This document shows positions 1 through 7,641 of a stretch of 27,512 bases of DNA, piece after piece (the first letter of the stretch is position 1; every line of letters begins with the position of its first letter). The notes under the pieces are model-generated. The model worked only from the letters and a program-made list of their open reading frames with translations, was not told where the DNA came from and searched no databases. The position numbers and the translations under genes were made by a program. The DNA comes from CAZQYB01 sp964597535 (GTDB taxonomy: Bacteria; Planctomycetota; Phycisphaerae; Sedimentisphaerales; Anaerobacaceae): the NCBI GenBank assembly GCA_964597535.1, contig CAZQYB010000012.1:1-27512 (forward strand). The letters run 5' to 3'.

Positions 1-476
1 TTATGTTCGCCGAAGTATGCAACCTGAAATTCTGTTAGCAGAGACCTGAGCTTTTCGACATTTGCGAGGTCTGTTGTTTGCTTGGACTTCATAGAGGAGA
101 CCAGCATTTTGTGAAGCAGCACCAGTTTCTTAACATATTCATTATAGGCTTTGCCCTCTGTCTTTTGTGTCGGCTTTACCCGCTGGGCCATAAAATAGTA
201 AGTTACAATATGGCCAAGCTCATCAGCGTGTTCTTCTTTGTTTTGGATCCAGCGAACTATCTGATTCATATTGGGTTTATCCGCGTCGGACAGCAATGTT
301 ATCATCTTCATTGATTTTTCGATAGTGGTAATGTGCTCAGTCATCATATCAAAGCGACCCTGGTCATTGTATATTCCACAGGGTATTTGACAGTGTGAAT
401 ATGCTATCGAAGCAAAAATCGCCGCGGAGGATAGAATAGCCAATATCACCAATTTCTTCTCATTTCTTTTTCTCAC
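1..476 (-). CDS. sodN: Nickel superoxide dismutase, exported, 3' end cut by window edge
   Basis: Disproportionates superoxide to oxygen and hydrogen peroxide at an N-terminal nickel site. Reading the minus strand from GTG 476 gives 158 complete codons with no stop before the window edge, so only the last residue(s) and the stop are missing. Residues 28-36 read HCQIPCGIY, the Ni-hook signature of this family (HCxxPCGxY; ligands His1, Cys2 and Cys6 of the mature protein). The rest is a helical bundle of the expected size, with an EEHADELGH segment typical of the family. Residues 1-27 form a Sec-type signal peptide: basic RKRNEKK, a hydrophobic stretch, then AYS before the His, so cleavage would leave His as residue 1. 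GTG is chosen because AAAGGAG lies 7-8 bases upstream and no in-frame ATG precedes the signal. The gene lies 51 bases after rubrerythrin and is probably the last known gene of that operon. Identification is by motif and length, without alignment. Confidence 0.9.
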   Translation of the reverse strand, partial: MRKRNEKKLVILAILSSAAIFASIAYSHCQIPCGIYNDQGRFDMMTEHITTIEKSMKMITLLSDADKPNMNQIVRWIQNKEEHADELGHIVTYYFMAQRVKPTQKTEGKAYNEYVKKLVLLHKMLVSSMKSKQTTDLANVEKLRSLLTEFQVAYFGEH

Positions 477-527
477 TTCCGTTCTCCTTTCGAGATAATT
501 GCGGCTTTTGGTAATCTTTCCCGTAAT

Positions 528-1100
528 TTAGTAGTTGGTAGCTTCCAATTCATAATAGCTTTGCGGATGTGCACAAGCCGGACAGGTGTCCGGGGCTTCA
601 GGCCCTTCGTGTACATAGCCGCAGTTTCTACAGACCCACCTTACAGGTTTTTCACGCTTGAAAACGGCGCCATCAGATATGTTTTTGGCCAGAGCGATAT
701 ATCTGTCTTCGTGGCGTTTTTCTGCAATTGCAATATTCCTGAAAACCTCGGCAATCTCGTCGAATCCTTCTTTTTCCGCTACTTGAGCAAACTCCGGATA
801 CATCTCAGTCGTTTCGTAGTGTTCTCCTGCTGCTGCGGCTTTTAGGTTCTCAAGCGTGTTGCCGATGACGCCGGCGGGAAATGCGGCGGCAATCTCAACC
901 TCACCACCTTTAAGGAATTTGAACTCGCGCTCGGCGTGTTCCTTTTCCTGGTTGGCTGTCTCCTCAAAAATCGCCGATATTTGCATATACCCTTCCTTCC
1001 TGGCTTGGCTGGCGAAATATGTGTATCTGTTGCGTGCCTGCGATTCGCCTGCAAACGCAGCCACTAAGTTTTTTTCAGTCTGACTTCCTTTAAGCTCCAT
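528..1100 (-). CDS. rbr: Rubrerythrin (non-haem di-iron peroxidase)
   Basis: Cytoplasmic peroxide reductase that uses a di-iron site in a four-helix bundle, with electrons delivered through a C-terminal rubredoxin domain. The protein has 190 residues, the normal length. Iron-ligand segments are visible in the helices: AFAGESQARNRY near residue 20, FEETANQEKEHAE near 50 and the IAIAEKRHEDRY segment further on. The C-terminal rubredoxin iron site is Cys157, Cys160, Cys173 and Cys176 (CRNCGY...CPACAHPQ). The reading frame stays open upstream to 1280, but that extension overlaps the regulator gene and is unlike rubrerythrin. ATG 1100 is preceded by GAGAGG at a good distance and gives MELKGSQTEKNL, the usual start of the family. 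It lies 55 bases after the Fur-type gene and 51 bases before sodN, all on one strand, which supports a single oxidative-stress operon. Confidence 0.95.
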   Translation of the reverse strand: MELKGSQTEKNLVAAFAGESQARNRYTYFASQARKEGYMQISAIFEETANQEKEHAEREFKFLKGGEVEIAAAFPAGVIGNTLENLKAAAAGEHYETTEMYPEFAQVAEKEGFDEIAEVFRNIAIAEKRHEDRYIALAKNISDGAVFKREKPVRWVCRNCGYVHEGPEAPDTCPACAHPQSYYELEATNY

Positions 1101-1155
1101 TTCATACCTCTCTTTCTTGAAATATAAATCGCTGTACTTCAAAATGTAATTTTGC

Positions 1156-1614
1156 TTAACGCTTCCCGTGACAGGAATCGCAAATTCCCTCAAGATATAC
1201 GGTTTTTCGCAGTACCGTAAACTTTTCTTTAATACCTGAAGGTACTTGAATATTGTCGAAGGGCTTGTGATAAAAATCAATAATTCTTTTGCATTTTATG
1301 CACTTAAAATGCTGGTGATTATTTAATTGGCCGTCGAATCGTTTGGCATCGCCTGAGCCTTCTACGATGAAAGCTGCACCGATTTCGGCCAGGGTCAAAA
1401 GGGTTCTGTTGACCGTATCCAGCGAGATGTTGGGCAGGATTTTCCTGACCCTGTGATAGAGCATATCGGCTGATGGATGCTCTTTCGATTTGACAAGCTC
1501 TTGATAGACCGCCATCCGCTGAGGGGTTATCCTGAGCCCGGCCCGACGGCACTTGGCCTTGAAATAGGCCATTTTTTCTGTTTCGCTGCTGTTTTTTCTC
1601 TTTTGCTTTTTCAT
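1156..1614 (-). CDS. Fur/PerR-family transcriptional repressor
   Basis: Metal-dependent repressor of 152 residues. The N-terminal winged helix carries RITPQRMAVYQEL and SLDTVNRTLLTLAEIG, which correspond to the family's recognition helix (usually SxxTVYRTL; here Asn replaces the usual Tyr). The C-terminal part has the HQHFKCIKC metal/zinc segment and a second pair, CDSC, near the end, giving the four-Cys structural zinc site. The frame can be extended to a TTG at 1653, but ATG 1614 has AGGGA about 8 bases upstream and avoids translating the palindrome. Because the next two genes are rubrerythrin and Ni-SOD, a PerR-like peroxide-sensing role is more likely than iron uptake control. That is inferred from context; the sequence does not distinguish Fur from PerR with certainty. 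It probably represses its own operon through the 17-bp palindrome just upstream. Confidence 0.9.
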   Translation of the reverse strand: MKKQKRKNSSETEKMAYFKAKCRRAGLRITPQRMAVYQELVKSKEHPSADMLYHRVRKILPNISLDTVNRTLLTLAEIGAAFIVEGSGDAKRFDGQLNNHQHFKCIKCKRIIDFYHKPFDNIQVPSGIKEKFTVLRKTVYLEGICDSCHGKR

Positions 1615-1629
1615 AGTAGTTATCCCTAT

Positions 1630-1646
1630 ATAGGAGTTACTCCTAT
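1630..1646 (-). promoter_or_regulatory. Palindromic operator, probable Fur/PerR box
   Basis: The plus strand reads ATAGGAGTTACTCCTAT, a perfect inverted repeat with 8-base arms around one central base. It lies 15 bases upstream of the repressor ATG (1614). On the minus strand it falls between TTGGCA (1653-1648), which resembles a -35 box, and TATATA/TATAGG (about 1632-1625), which resembles a -10 box. That is where a repressor dimer would block RNA polymerase. The arm length and single-base centre fit Fur-family boxes, although the sequence is more GC-rich than the Bacillus PerR box. The predicted leader would be only a few bases long, so the exact promoter boxes are less certain than the palindrome. 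Confidence 0.6.
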
Positions 1647-1780
1647 TTGCCAAGAGTTGTTCTTGGAATTTAAAAAAATCTTTCTTGCTGGATACTGGTG
1701 CGCCTGGTGTTGGACAAGAAGAAACTACTCAAGAGGTGGTTTCTGGAGGACAATTGCGTAAGTTTGTGTGCGAAAAGGGC

Positions 1781-3094
1781 TTACTCGTGGCGTAAGGATT
1801 CGATTGGGTCCATATTGGCGGCGTGGTAGGCAGGGTACAAGCCAAAGATTATGCCAATGGCTGCACTAATGCCAAAGGCCATGACCAGTGAGCTGCCTGT
1901 GATTACTGTAGGCATACGGCTAAAATGGGTTACCAAAGATGGTATAATGGAGCCGAGGATGATTCCTAGGATACCACCAACGAACGTTAGTAGCAGAGTT
2001 TCGGAGAGGAATTGAATGATAATATCACGTTTTGTTGCTCCGAGGGCCCGGCGAATGCCGATCTCACGGGTTCGCTCGCTGACGGTGGCCAGCATAATGT
2101 TCATAATTCCTATGCCGCCGACCAGGAGAGAAATTGCGGCGATTGAGCCGAGAACAATGCTGAAAATGCGTTTGGTCCGAGCTGCCTGCCGCAGTAGCTC
2201 CAGCGGAACCACTATACGGTAGTCCTTCTTCTCGTGAAGACGATCCAGCAGCGCATCCAGAATACCGCGCATACCCAACATGTCACGCAAGCCCAAAACT
2301 TGCTTCGCGTCAACCTTCACTTTCACAATGATTTTTTGCAGTTCCACTTTTTCGGCGCTGCGGCTGCCTCCGCTAATGCTATAATTCAGCTCGCCGAACC
2401 TCTGCCTGGCAGTTGTCAAAGGAAGATAAATAATATCCCCCTGAGCGCCGCCGCTGTCGCCAATTGAGGTAGCTGCCCCACCTGCCAGCACTGGCATGGT
2501 CGTCTGAGAAACTATTCCCACGACGCGATAATAACTGCCCTGAATTTTCACATCGCGTCCGAGAGGGTCATCAAAGGCAAACAGCTTAAGAGCCACTTGG
2601 TCATCAAGAACACAAATTGCCAGTTGATGATGCATATCAATACTGCTCAAAAAACGCCCGCGTATCAGCCGAATACGTTCAATCTCCGGGTGCCACGGCG
2701 TGGTGCCCTTGATTCTTATAGCGACCCTACGATTGAGATATCTGGCTTCCTGCTCTATCTCGCGATTCGGTACGACTACCTGAATATTGGGTATCGTGTT
2801 GCGAATAGCTTCAGCATCGGCATATGTCAACCCGTAGCGACGCACGGTTTCGGCCTCGCCGGCGTCGGTTTTCTCTTCGGGCGGCTTAACCGTTTCAATA
2901 ATTACATTCGAACTCCCAAGCTGCGCTATAGCTTCCTGGGCTTCCTGGCTGGCTCCTTCCCCTATCGCCAGCATCGCAATCACCGAACACACACCAAAAA
3001 CAATACCCAGCGTCGTTAGTGTAGAGCGCAGCCGATGCATCCACAGACTTTTTATACCTGACTTAATTGTTTGTTTTAAGCGAAAAAAAAGCAT
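1781..3094 (-). CDS. MacB-type ABC transporter permease
   Basis: Inner-membrane permease of 437 residues, without a fused ATPase domain. One N-terminal membrane segment (around residues 20-45, beginning after LWMHRLRSTLTTLGIVFG) is followed by a periplasmic MacB_PCD-like domain (about 50-300). Three membrane segments of the FtsX family follow (about 312-340, 365-390, 400-425), with the conserved TREIGIRRALGATKRDI segment between the first two. It ends in MDPIESLRHE, the usual terminus of this family. MacB-type permeases do not transport through the membrane themselves; they couple cytoplasmic ATP hydrolysis to export of periplasmic substrates through an adaptor and an outer-membrane channel. 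All those partners are encoded immediately upstream. The gene is last in the operon, 21 bases after the ATPase. The substrate (antibiotic, peptide, lipoprotein or siderophore) cannot be read from sequence. Confidence 0.93.
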   Translation of the reverse strand: MLFFRLKQTIKSGIKSLWMHRLRSTLTTLGIVFGVCSVIAMLAIGEGASQEAQEAIAQLGSSNVIIETVKPPEEKTDAGEAETVRRYGLTYADAEAIRNTIPNIQVVVPNREIEQEARYLNRRVAIRIKGTTPWHPEIERIRLIRGRFLSSIDMHHQLAICVLDDQVALKLFAFDDPLGRDVKIQGSYYRVVGIVSQTTMPVLAGGAATSIGDSGGAQGDIIYLPLTTARQRFGELNYSISGGSRSAEKVELQKIIVKVKVDAKQVLGLRDMLGMRGILDALLDRLHEKKDYRIVVPLELLRQAARTKRIFSIVLGSIAAISLLVGGIGIMNIMLATVSERTREIGIRRALGATKRDIIIQFLSETLLLTFVGGILGIILGSIIPSLVTHFSRMPTVITGSSLVMAFGISAAIGIIFGLYPAYHAANMDPIESLRHE

Positions 3095-3115
3095 ACCGTG
3101 TTACCGTTTATATTT

Positions 3116-3823
3116 CTACTGTTTTATGCGGCCGTCAAAAAGGTGTATGATTCGTTCGGCTGATTCGGCAATGCTCTCGTCGTGGGTGACAACGATAAGG
3201 ATTTTGCCCTGCTGGTGCGAACGGACGAGAATGTTCAAAATCTCAGCACCGCTTTTGGAATCAAGATTACCGGTTGGCTCGTCGGCCAGAATAATCAGCG
3301 GGTCGTTTGCCAACGCCCTGGCAATTGCGACTCGTTGCTGTTGGCCGCCGCTCAATTCTGATGGTCGATGTTTAACTCTGTCACCGAGGCCGACCATTGT
3401 GGCTAATTCCACGGCACGCCTGGCACTGTCACCCTCGGAAAAGCCCTGGTAATACATCGGAACCTCTATGTTTTCTATGACGTTTAGCTGTTGGATTAAA
3501 TTGTAAGATTGGAATATAAAACCTATTCTTGAGCCTCTGATGAGAGAGAGCTGATTATCATCGAGAGTGGAAACATCTTGTCCTGCGAGGTTGTATGAGC
3601 CGCTGGTGGGCGTATCGAGGCAGCCCAGGAGGTTGAGCAAGGTCGATTTCCCAGAGCCGCTGGGCCCCATAATGGCCACGTATTCTCCGCTCTTGATAGT
3701 CAGGTCGATATTACGTAAGGCATGCAGCTCCACTGTGCCAAGCAGATAACTCTTACACAGTTGCTCAAACACTACAATTGGTGTATCAGTTTTGAACTCG
3801 ATGGTTTTGTCCATGTTTTGCAT
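3116..3823 (-). CDS. MacB/LolD-type ABC transporter ATPase
   Basis: Cytoplasmic ATPase of 235 residues that drives the MacB-type permease. All motifs are intact: Walker A GPSGSGKST (53-61), Q-loop Gln105, signature LSGGQQQR (157-164), Walker B LIILADEPT followed by GNLD (176-187) and the switch histidine in VVTHD near residue 214. The length and the DEPTGNLDS segment are typical of the LolD/MacB/FtsE branch. The start overlaps the 3' end of the adaptor gene by 38 bases, so the two are probably translationally coupled. A second in-frame ATG at 3814 is possible; neither has a strong Shine-Dalgarno sequence. Confidence 0.94.
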   Translation of the reverse strand: MQNMDKTIEFKTDTPIVVFEQLCKSYLLGTVELHALRNIDLTIKSGEYVAIMGPSGSGKSTLLNLLGCLDTPTSGSYNLAGQDVSTLDDNQLSLIRGSRIGFIFQSYNLIQQLNVIENIEVPMYYQGFSEGDSARRAVELATMVGLGDRVKHRPSELSGGQQQRVAIARALANDPLIILADEPTGNLDSKSGAEILNILVRSHQQGKILIVVTHDESIAESAERIIHLFDGRIKQ

Positions 3824-5564
3824 CGCCGGCTCGCTTCTTCATACCGCTTTTGCTTTTCCTGAATTTGTCCTGCGGTGAGTTCCTATCTTCCGGTGGTGGT
3901 TTACGTTGCTGTTTCAATTTAGCTGAGGCAGTTGGTTCAATCAAGCGCGGAGGATTAAGCATTACCTTCTCGCCCTGAACCAAACCACTTTTGATTTCAA
4001 CAAAATTGTCGTTAAATAACCCTGTCTCAACCTCGCGCCTCTCAGGACCGTTACTCGTCATAACGAAGCAGACCTTTGCCCCTTCCCACGTGATAACCGC
4101 TTGTATCGGCACACTTAGGACGTCACGCAGTTCATGAATAATTATTTCGACCTTGGCCGACATGCCGGTCTTGAGAAACTCATGGGTACCATCAATGCTC
4201 ACATCCGTTGAGTACACCTTAAGGTCAGGATTGAGCCAACTTTCAGGGTCGGCCAAGGGTGCTTTTTTCAACACTTTGCCGGTGAAGGTCTTATCCAGAA
4301 ATGCCGCAGCGGTTATCCTTACCTGCTGACCCGGCTGGACCTTATCGACCCAGGTTTCGTGAATCTTGATCTCTACCTTCATTTGCGAGGCATCAGGTAT
4401 AAATATTATGCTCTGGTGTTCCTGGATTCTAACACCAGGTTCGATGGGAGTGGGCGAACTTCGACGTCCCCGACGTTCCATACTGGAGGCGTAAACCACC
4501 TGCCCCGGAGCAGGTGCCCTTATAGTGCACGCCTCAAGCTGTTCCCTTTCATGCTGCAAACGGTCTACCGACAACGCGTACTTGGCTTCTTCCTTGTCAA
4601 ACTCGGCCTGTGCCTGAGCCAGCTTGGAACGGGCGCGGGCCTCGATACGCTCCAGTTCCCGCTTAGACTCATGATAGTCACTCAGTAGCATTACGGCCTG
4701 CTTTGGAAATTCGTATTTTACGTACAACTCCTTGGCCGTTTCGTCCTGCTCATTTTGAATTTTAAGACTCTGAACCTCCAACTGGTCACCTTTGAGTTCG
4801 ATTTCAGCTACGTAATTGCTGTCGTAAAGCTCCTGCGTCCCTTCCAGTTTGTCCTCGGCACGGGCAAGCTTGGCCTCTGTGAGTTTAATGCTCGAATTCA
4901 ACACACGCAGCATTTGAAGCGCCTCACCACCAAGGTTGGGGTCGTAAACAAATGAGATGATTTCGTCCTGCCAGTTTTGGGAGTTTTCGGCCTTGGCAAT
5001 AAGTTTTTCCGCCACTGACGCCCCGAGATATTTGTGGAGGTCCATCAGTCCGAATCTTACCTTCATTTGACCGGCCTCGATGTCGCTCTCATTTTGGTTT
5101 TTCTGGATGTCAACGGCCTCCTTCGCCGCGGCGAAGTCTGCCTGGCAGTCCAGGAAGGCGATTTCCTCCCCTATCACCTTCTGCTTGGTTTCTGATGAAT
5201 TCAGTTCAACAAGGGGCTTGCCGTTATTGACATCTTCTGGTGTGATATAGGTACCCTCATCAACAATCCAGATTAAAGTCGTTGACCTCTCGAGCTTCGA
5301 TTTAATGTTTATTGAATTAAGTGCTTTAATATCACCGTTTTCAGTGACGCTGATGGTCAAATCACCGCGTTTCACGGTGAATGTACCGGGATTTTTATTT
5401 GCGTCATTAGAACTATTAGAGGAGCGGCGGAAAGATATAAACGCACCTGTACCGGCGACCAAAGCCAGGAGAATTAAAACCCAGCGAAGCCATTTTGAGA
5501 ATGCCGGCTTCTTGGACCGCTTTTGCCGGCTCTGTCTTGTAGTTGGATTGTTCGGTTGGGTCAT
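3786..5564 (-). CDS. HlyD/MacA-like periplasmic adaptor of an ABC efflux system
   Basis: Membrane-fusion protein of 592 residues linking the inner-membrane ABC permease to the outer-membrane factor. A basic N-terminus (RQKRSKKPAF) precedes one membrane anchor, WVLILLALVAGTGAFISF. Next come a barrel-sandwich half with SVTENGDIKALNSINIKS, a long coiled-coil hairpin rich in Glu, Lys and Gln (about 130-350), the second lipoyl half with CTIRAPAPGQVVY, and beta-barrel/membrane-proximal domains. The protein is longer than typical MacA (about 370-400) because of an extended hairpin and a polar C-terminal tail of about 50 residues rich in Lys, Arg and Pro. ATG 5564 overlaps the stop of the outer-membrane factor gene as ATGA, the usual coupled arrangement; an in-frame GTG at 5582 is the alternative. 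Confidence 0.88.
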   Translation of the reverse strand: MTQPNNPTTRQSRQKRSKKPAFSKWLRWVLILLALVAGTGAFISFRRSSNSSNDANKNPGTFTVKRGDLTISVTENGDIKALNSINIKSKLERSTTLIWIVDEGTYITPEDVNNGKPLVELNSSETKQKVIGEEIAFLDCQADFAAAKEAVDIQKNQNESDIEAGQMKVRFGLMDLHKYLGASVAEKLIAKAENSQNWQDEIISFVYDPNLGGEALQMLRVLNSSIKLTEAKLARAEDKLEGTQELYDSNYVAEIELKGDQLEVQSLKIQNEQDETAKELYVKYEFPKQAVMLLSDYHESKRELERIEARARSKLAQAQAEFDKEEAKYALSVDRLQHEREQLEACTIRAPAPGQVVYASSMERRGRRSSPTPIEPGVRIQEHQSIIFIPDASQMKVEIKIHETWVDKVQPGQQVRITAAAFLDKTFTGKVLKKAPLADPESWLNPDLKVYSTDVSIDGTHEFLKTGMSAKVEIIIHELRDVLSVPIQAVITWEGAKVCFVMTSNGPERREVETGLFNDNFVEIKSGLVQGEKVMLNPPRLIEPTASAKLKQQRKPPPEDRNSPQDKFRKSKSGMKKRAGDAKHGQNHRVQN

Positions 5565-7174
5565 ATTTGTTTTTGCTCCCACATCCCGTCCGGCCTGACC
5601 TGCAGGATGCCGACATCGCGGAAGAAGTTCAATTTTGCGATCGCATGCTCCACTAAAGCGCCAGTTACATCATTTTGCGCCCGCAATAGAGCATCCTGGG
5701 ATTCCAGCAGGTCACGCGTCCTGGCTCTTCCGGTCTTCAAGAACATCGCCGTGCTGTCCACTCGCTTCTGAGCCAACTCAAGACTCTTCTTTTGAATACT
5801 GTGCCGCTCCGCCGCCTCTCGCAGTTGACGATAGGCCTGTCGCACATCTAATTTAACTGTGGCGGCATCGTTATCATATTCCCGTTGCTGTTGCTCCAAT
5901 GTTATCAGCGCTTCGCGATAAGCATTGCGTTCCGCTTTTCGGTCCAGCGGTAAATCCGCTTCAAGACCGAAGGCGTAACTTCCTTTATGAAACTGTAATC
6001 TGGCAGGCTTTGTTTTCTCGGTTGAGCCTGCTTCTGCGGTGCCGATAAGGTTTAGTTCGGCGCCAAGCCCATCGGCGGCCACCATAACTTTGCGAGTCGC
6101 ATCGTCGATTCTGTCCTTGCTGTTAGCTAAATCCAGACGCTGAAGTAATGCCGTTCCAATCGCGGCGTTCAATGTATAAATTGGCTCGCTTACACCAATC
6201 TTTTCCAACGCCTTTAACTCGTTCTGGTCTAACTTTACGTTGGCATCGGTGGGTAGAGACAACCTTATCTTAAATTCATCGAGCTGCTGTTGATACCTCT
6301 GCTCGGCCCGCACGTAGCTATCCCTGGCCCCGAGTACATCTTGCTCCGCCTGATCTACCTCGAATTGCGGTTTACGGCCAACCTTGGCCTCCATCTCCAG
6401 ACGCTTTTTCGTTTCAACTCTCCTTTTATAATTATTATAGGCATTGGTCACCGTGTCCCTTTGCTGCAAGACACTGTAATAGTTTGTCACAATCGAAACC
6501 ACAAAGGTTTTGCGATAGCGATTGAACGTGCGTATCTGATATAGAACGTCCCGTTCGGCTTGAGTCAGGTTCTCCTGGGCGATTTTTCGGCCGCTGCCCC
6601 GCAGCAGCGGTTGAGTTATAGTGGCACTCAATACCGAGCCTAATGAGGTCCGCGGGTCGCCGGTGAGAAAGCGCGTCCAGTCGAGGGCGATGCTGACGCC
6701 GACTTTTGCGCCGTCAGCCAATACCTGGTTAAAACCGACCCCACCACCGGAGTTTACCTGTTCATCATCACTGTCCTTGGCGTAGCCGCCATCGAAAGTA
6801 GCAAACCATTGTCGTGCGAACTGATGCCGGGCCAGCGTCAAATCAAGGGCTGTCAGGTAAAGCGTTTCCTTCTGCGTTTGATAGTCGCGGTTGTGGGCGG
6901 TGGCAACAGTGACCGCTTTCGAGAGGTCTATGATGCCTAATGAGGATATGAGTTTTTCAGGATGCAGGTCATTTGGCGAGGGCGCCACGTCGCTGATTGT
7001 ATAATTGGCCTTTTGGCCGAAGCTGTCCTTCCACTTGCTGTCGATAATCTTGTATACTTCTTTGTCGGCGTCGGCTTTATAGTGCTCGGAGCTGCACGCA
7101 CCGACAGCGCCTACTATCACAGCGGCACACACGCCCCACAATAACAACGTTATTAGCCGAAAGTTACAAGACAT
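5561..7174 (-). CDS. TolC-like outer-membrane efflux lipoprotein
   Basis: Outer-membrane factor of 537 residues that forms the exit duct for the adaptor and ABC transporter encoded downstream. The N-terminus is a lipoprotein signal: hydrophobic LITLLLWGVCAAVIVGAVGAC with a lipobox-like VGAC and cysteine at about residue 27. The rest has the two-fold repeated TolC architecture: long helical stretches (LTQAERDVLYQIRTFNRYR, VETKKRLEMEAKVGRKP...QAEQDVLGARDSY) alternating with short beta segments, including FNQVLADGAKVGVSIALDW and ATITQPLLRGSGR. The ATPLLRGxG-type element is common in this family. ATG 7174 is preceded by AAAGGGG at about 5 bases. This is the first gene of the export operon. Confidence 0.92.
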   Translation of the reverse strand: MSCNFRLITLLLWGVCAAVIVGAVGACSSEHYKADADKEVYKIIDSKWKDSFGQKANYTISDVAPSPNDLHPEKLISSLGIIDLSKAVTVATAHNRDYQTQKETLYLTALDLTLARHQFARQWFATFDGGYAKDSDDEQVNSGGGVGFNQVLADGAKVGVSIALDWTRFLTGDPRTSLGSVLSATITQPLLRGSGRKIAQENLTQAERDVLYQIRTFNRYRKTFVVSIVTNYYSVLQQRDTVTNAYNNYKRRVETKKRLEMEAKVGRKPQFEVDQAEQDVLGARDSYVRAEQRYQQQLDEFKIRLSLPTDANVKLDQNELKALEKIGVSEPIYTLNAAIGTALLQRLDLANSKDRIDDATRKVMVAADGLGAELNLIGTAEAGSTEKTKPARLQFHKGSYAFGLEADLPLDRKAERNAYREALITLEQQQREYDNDAATVKLDVRQAYRQLREAAERHSIQKKSLELAQKRVDSTAMFLKTGRARTRDLLESQDALLRAQNDVTGALVEHAIAKLNFFRDVGILQVRPDGMWEQKQI

Positions 7175-7221
7175 AAAACCCCTTTCCGAGGTGGTTCGAC
7201 AGCTTCATTGGTATCTATATC

Positions 7222-7227
7222 ATTATA
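7222..7227 (-). promoter_or_regulatory. -10 box of the export operon promoter
   Basis: The minus strand reads TATAAT here, 48 bases before the ATG of the outer-membrane factor gene. No good -35 hexamer is seen at 17 bases (TTTTCT only). The leader after it contains AACCACCTCGGAAAGGGGTT, in which the Shine-Dalgarno GGGG could pair with the upstream CC/AACC, so start-site access may be modulated; this is only an inference. Confidence 0.4.
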
Positions 7228-7357
7228 CAATAAAAGGTTATATAAGAAAAGATGAAAAACCGACCAGGACACTCGCAGGCGTTGGTAATTTTGGATATTA
7301 ACGCATAATTTTGCACAGGAACTTCCAATAAAATCTTCAAATTCAACGATTTATATG

Positions 7358-7401
7358 CGAAAAAGCGCAAGCAGTTTTGCAGAACTGCTGCTGGTTTTTC
7401 G
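7358..7401. repeat. Extended inverted repeat / hairpin
   Basis: The inner stem is AGCAGTT (7370-7376) with AACTGCT (7383-7389) around a 6-base loop. An outer stem pairs CGAAAAA (7358-7364) with TTTTTCG (7395-7401). The inner stem followed by a T run resembles a factor-independent terminator readable in either direction, but no gene ends here on either strand. It could end a small RNA or be a structured leader. Confidence 0.4.
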
Positions 7402-7533
7402 GTATAAAATTAGACGCTTTGGCCGATAAAAATATTGCATCAAAAAGTTTCATAACGCCTTAAAAGCAAAACGACCGAATTTTATTGCAATACCGGCGGA
7501 TTGTGTGTAAACTAAATGTGAATCTTTCAGGCC

Positions 7534-7607
7534 GGCGGCGTAGCCAAGAGGCCTAAGGCGACGGTTTGCAAAACCGTTATTCGTCGGTTCGAATCCGACC
7601 GCCGCCT
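7534..7607 (+). tRNA. tRNA-Cys (anticodon GCA)
   Basis: A full cloverleaf is visible in 74 bases. The acceptor stem GGCGGCG (7534-7540) pairs fully with CGCCGCC (7600-7606), with discriminator T 7607. The anticodon stem ACGGT/ACCGT (7561-7565, 7573-7577) encloses TTGCAAA, with anticodon GCA at 7568-7570. The T stem GTCGG/CCGAC encloses TTCGAAT. The 3' CCA is not encoded. It lies 34 bases before the macro-domain gene. Confidence 0.97.
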
Positions 7608-7641
7608 GTTTCTTTTCCCTCAATTTGCAACGGACAATATT

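Larger units (their letters stand above)
7175..7533. other. Intergenic region between divergent export operon and tRNA-Cys
   Basis: No coding sequence is supported in these 359 bases. It holds the leader and -10 box of the export operon (7222-7227 on the minus strand), an 18-base motif at 7188-7205 that recurs at 10084-10101, and an extended inverted repeat at 7358-7401. No clear promoter for the tRNA was identified, although the AT-rich stretch 7400-7440 could hold one. Confidence 0.6.

Noticed and set aside
1101..1280. 60-residue N-terminal extension of rubrerythrin
   Set aside because: It overlaps the repressor gene, is unlike the family, and the internal ATG at 1100 has a good ribosome binding site.
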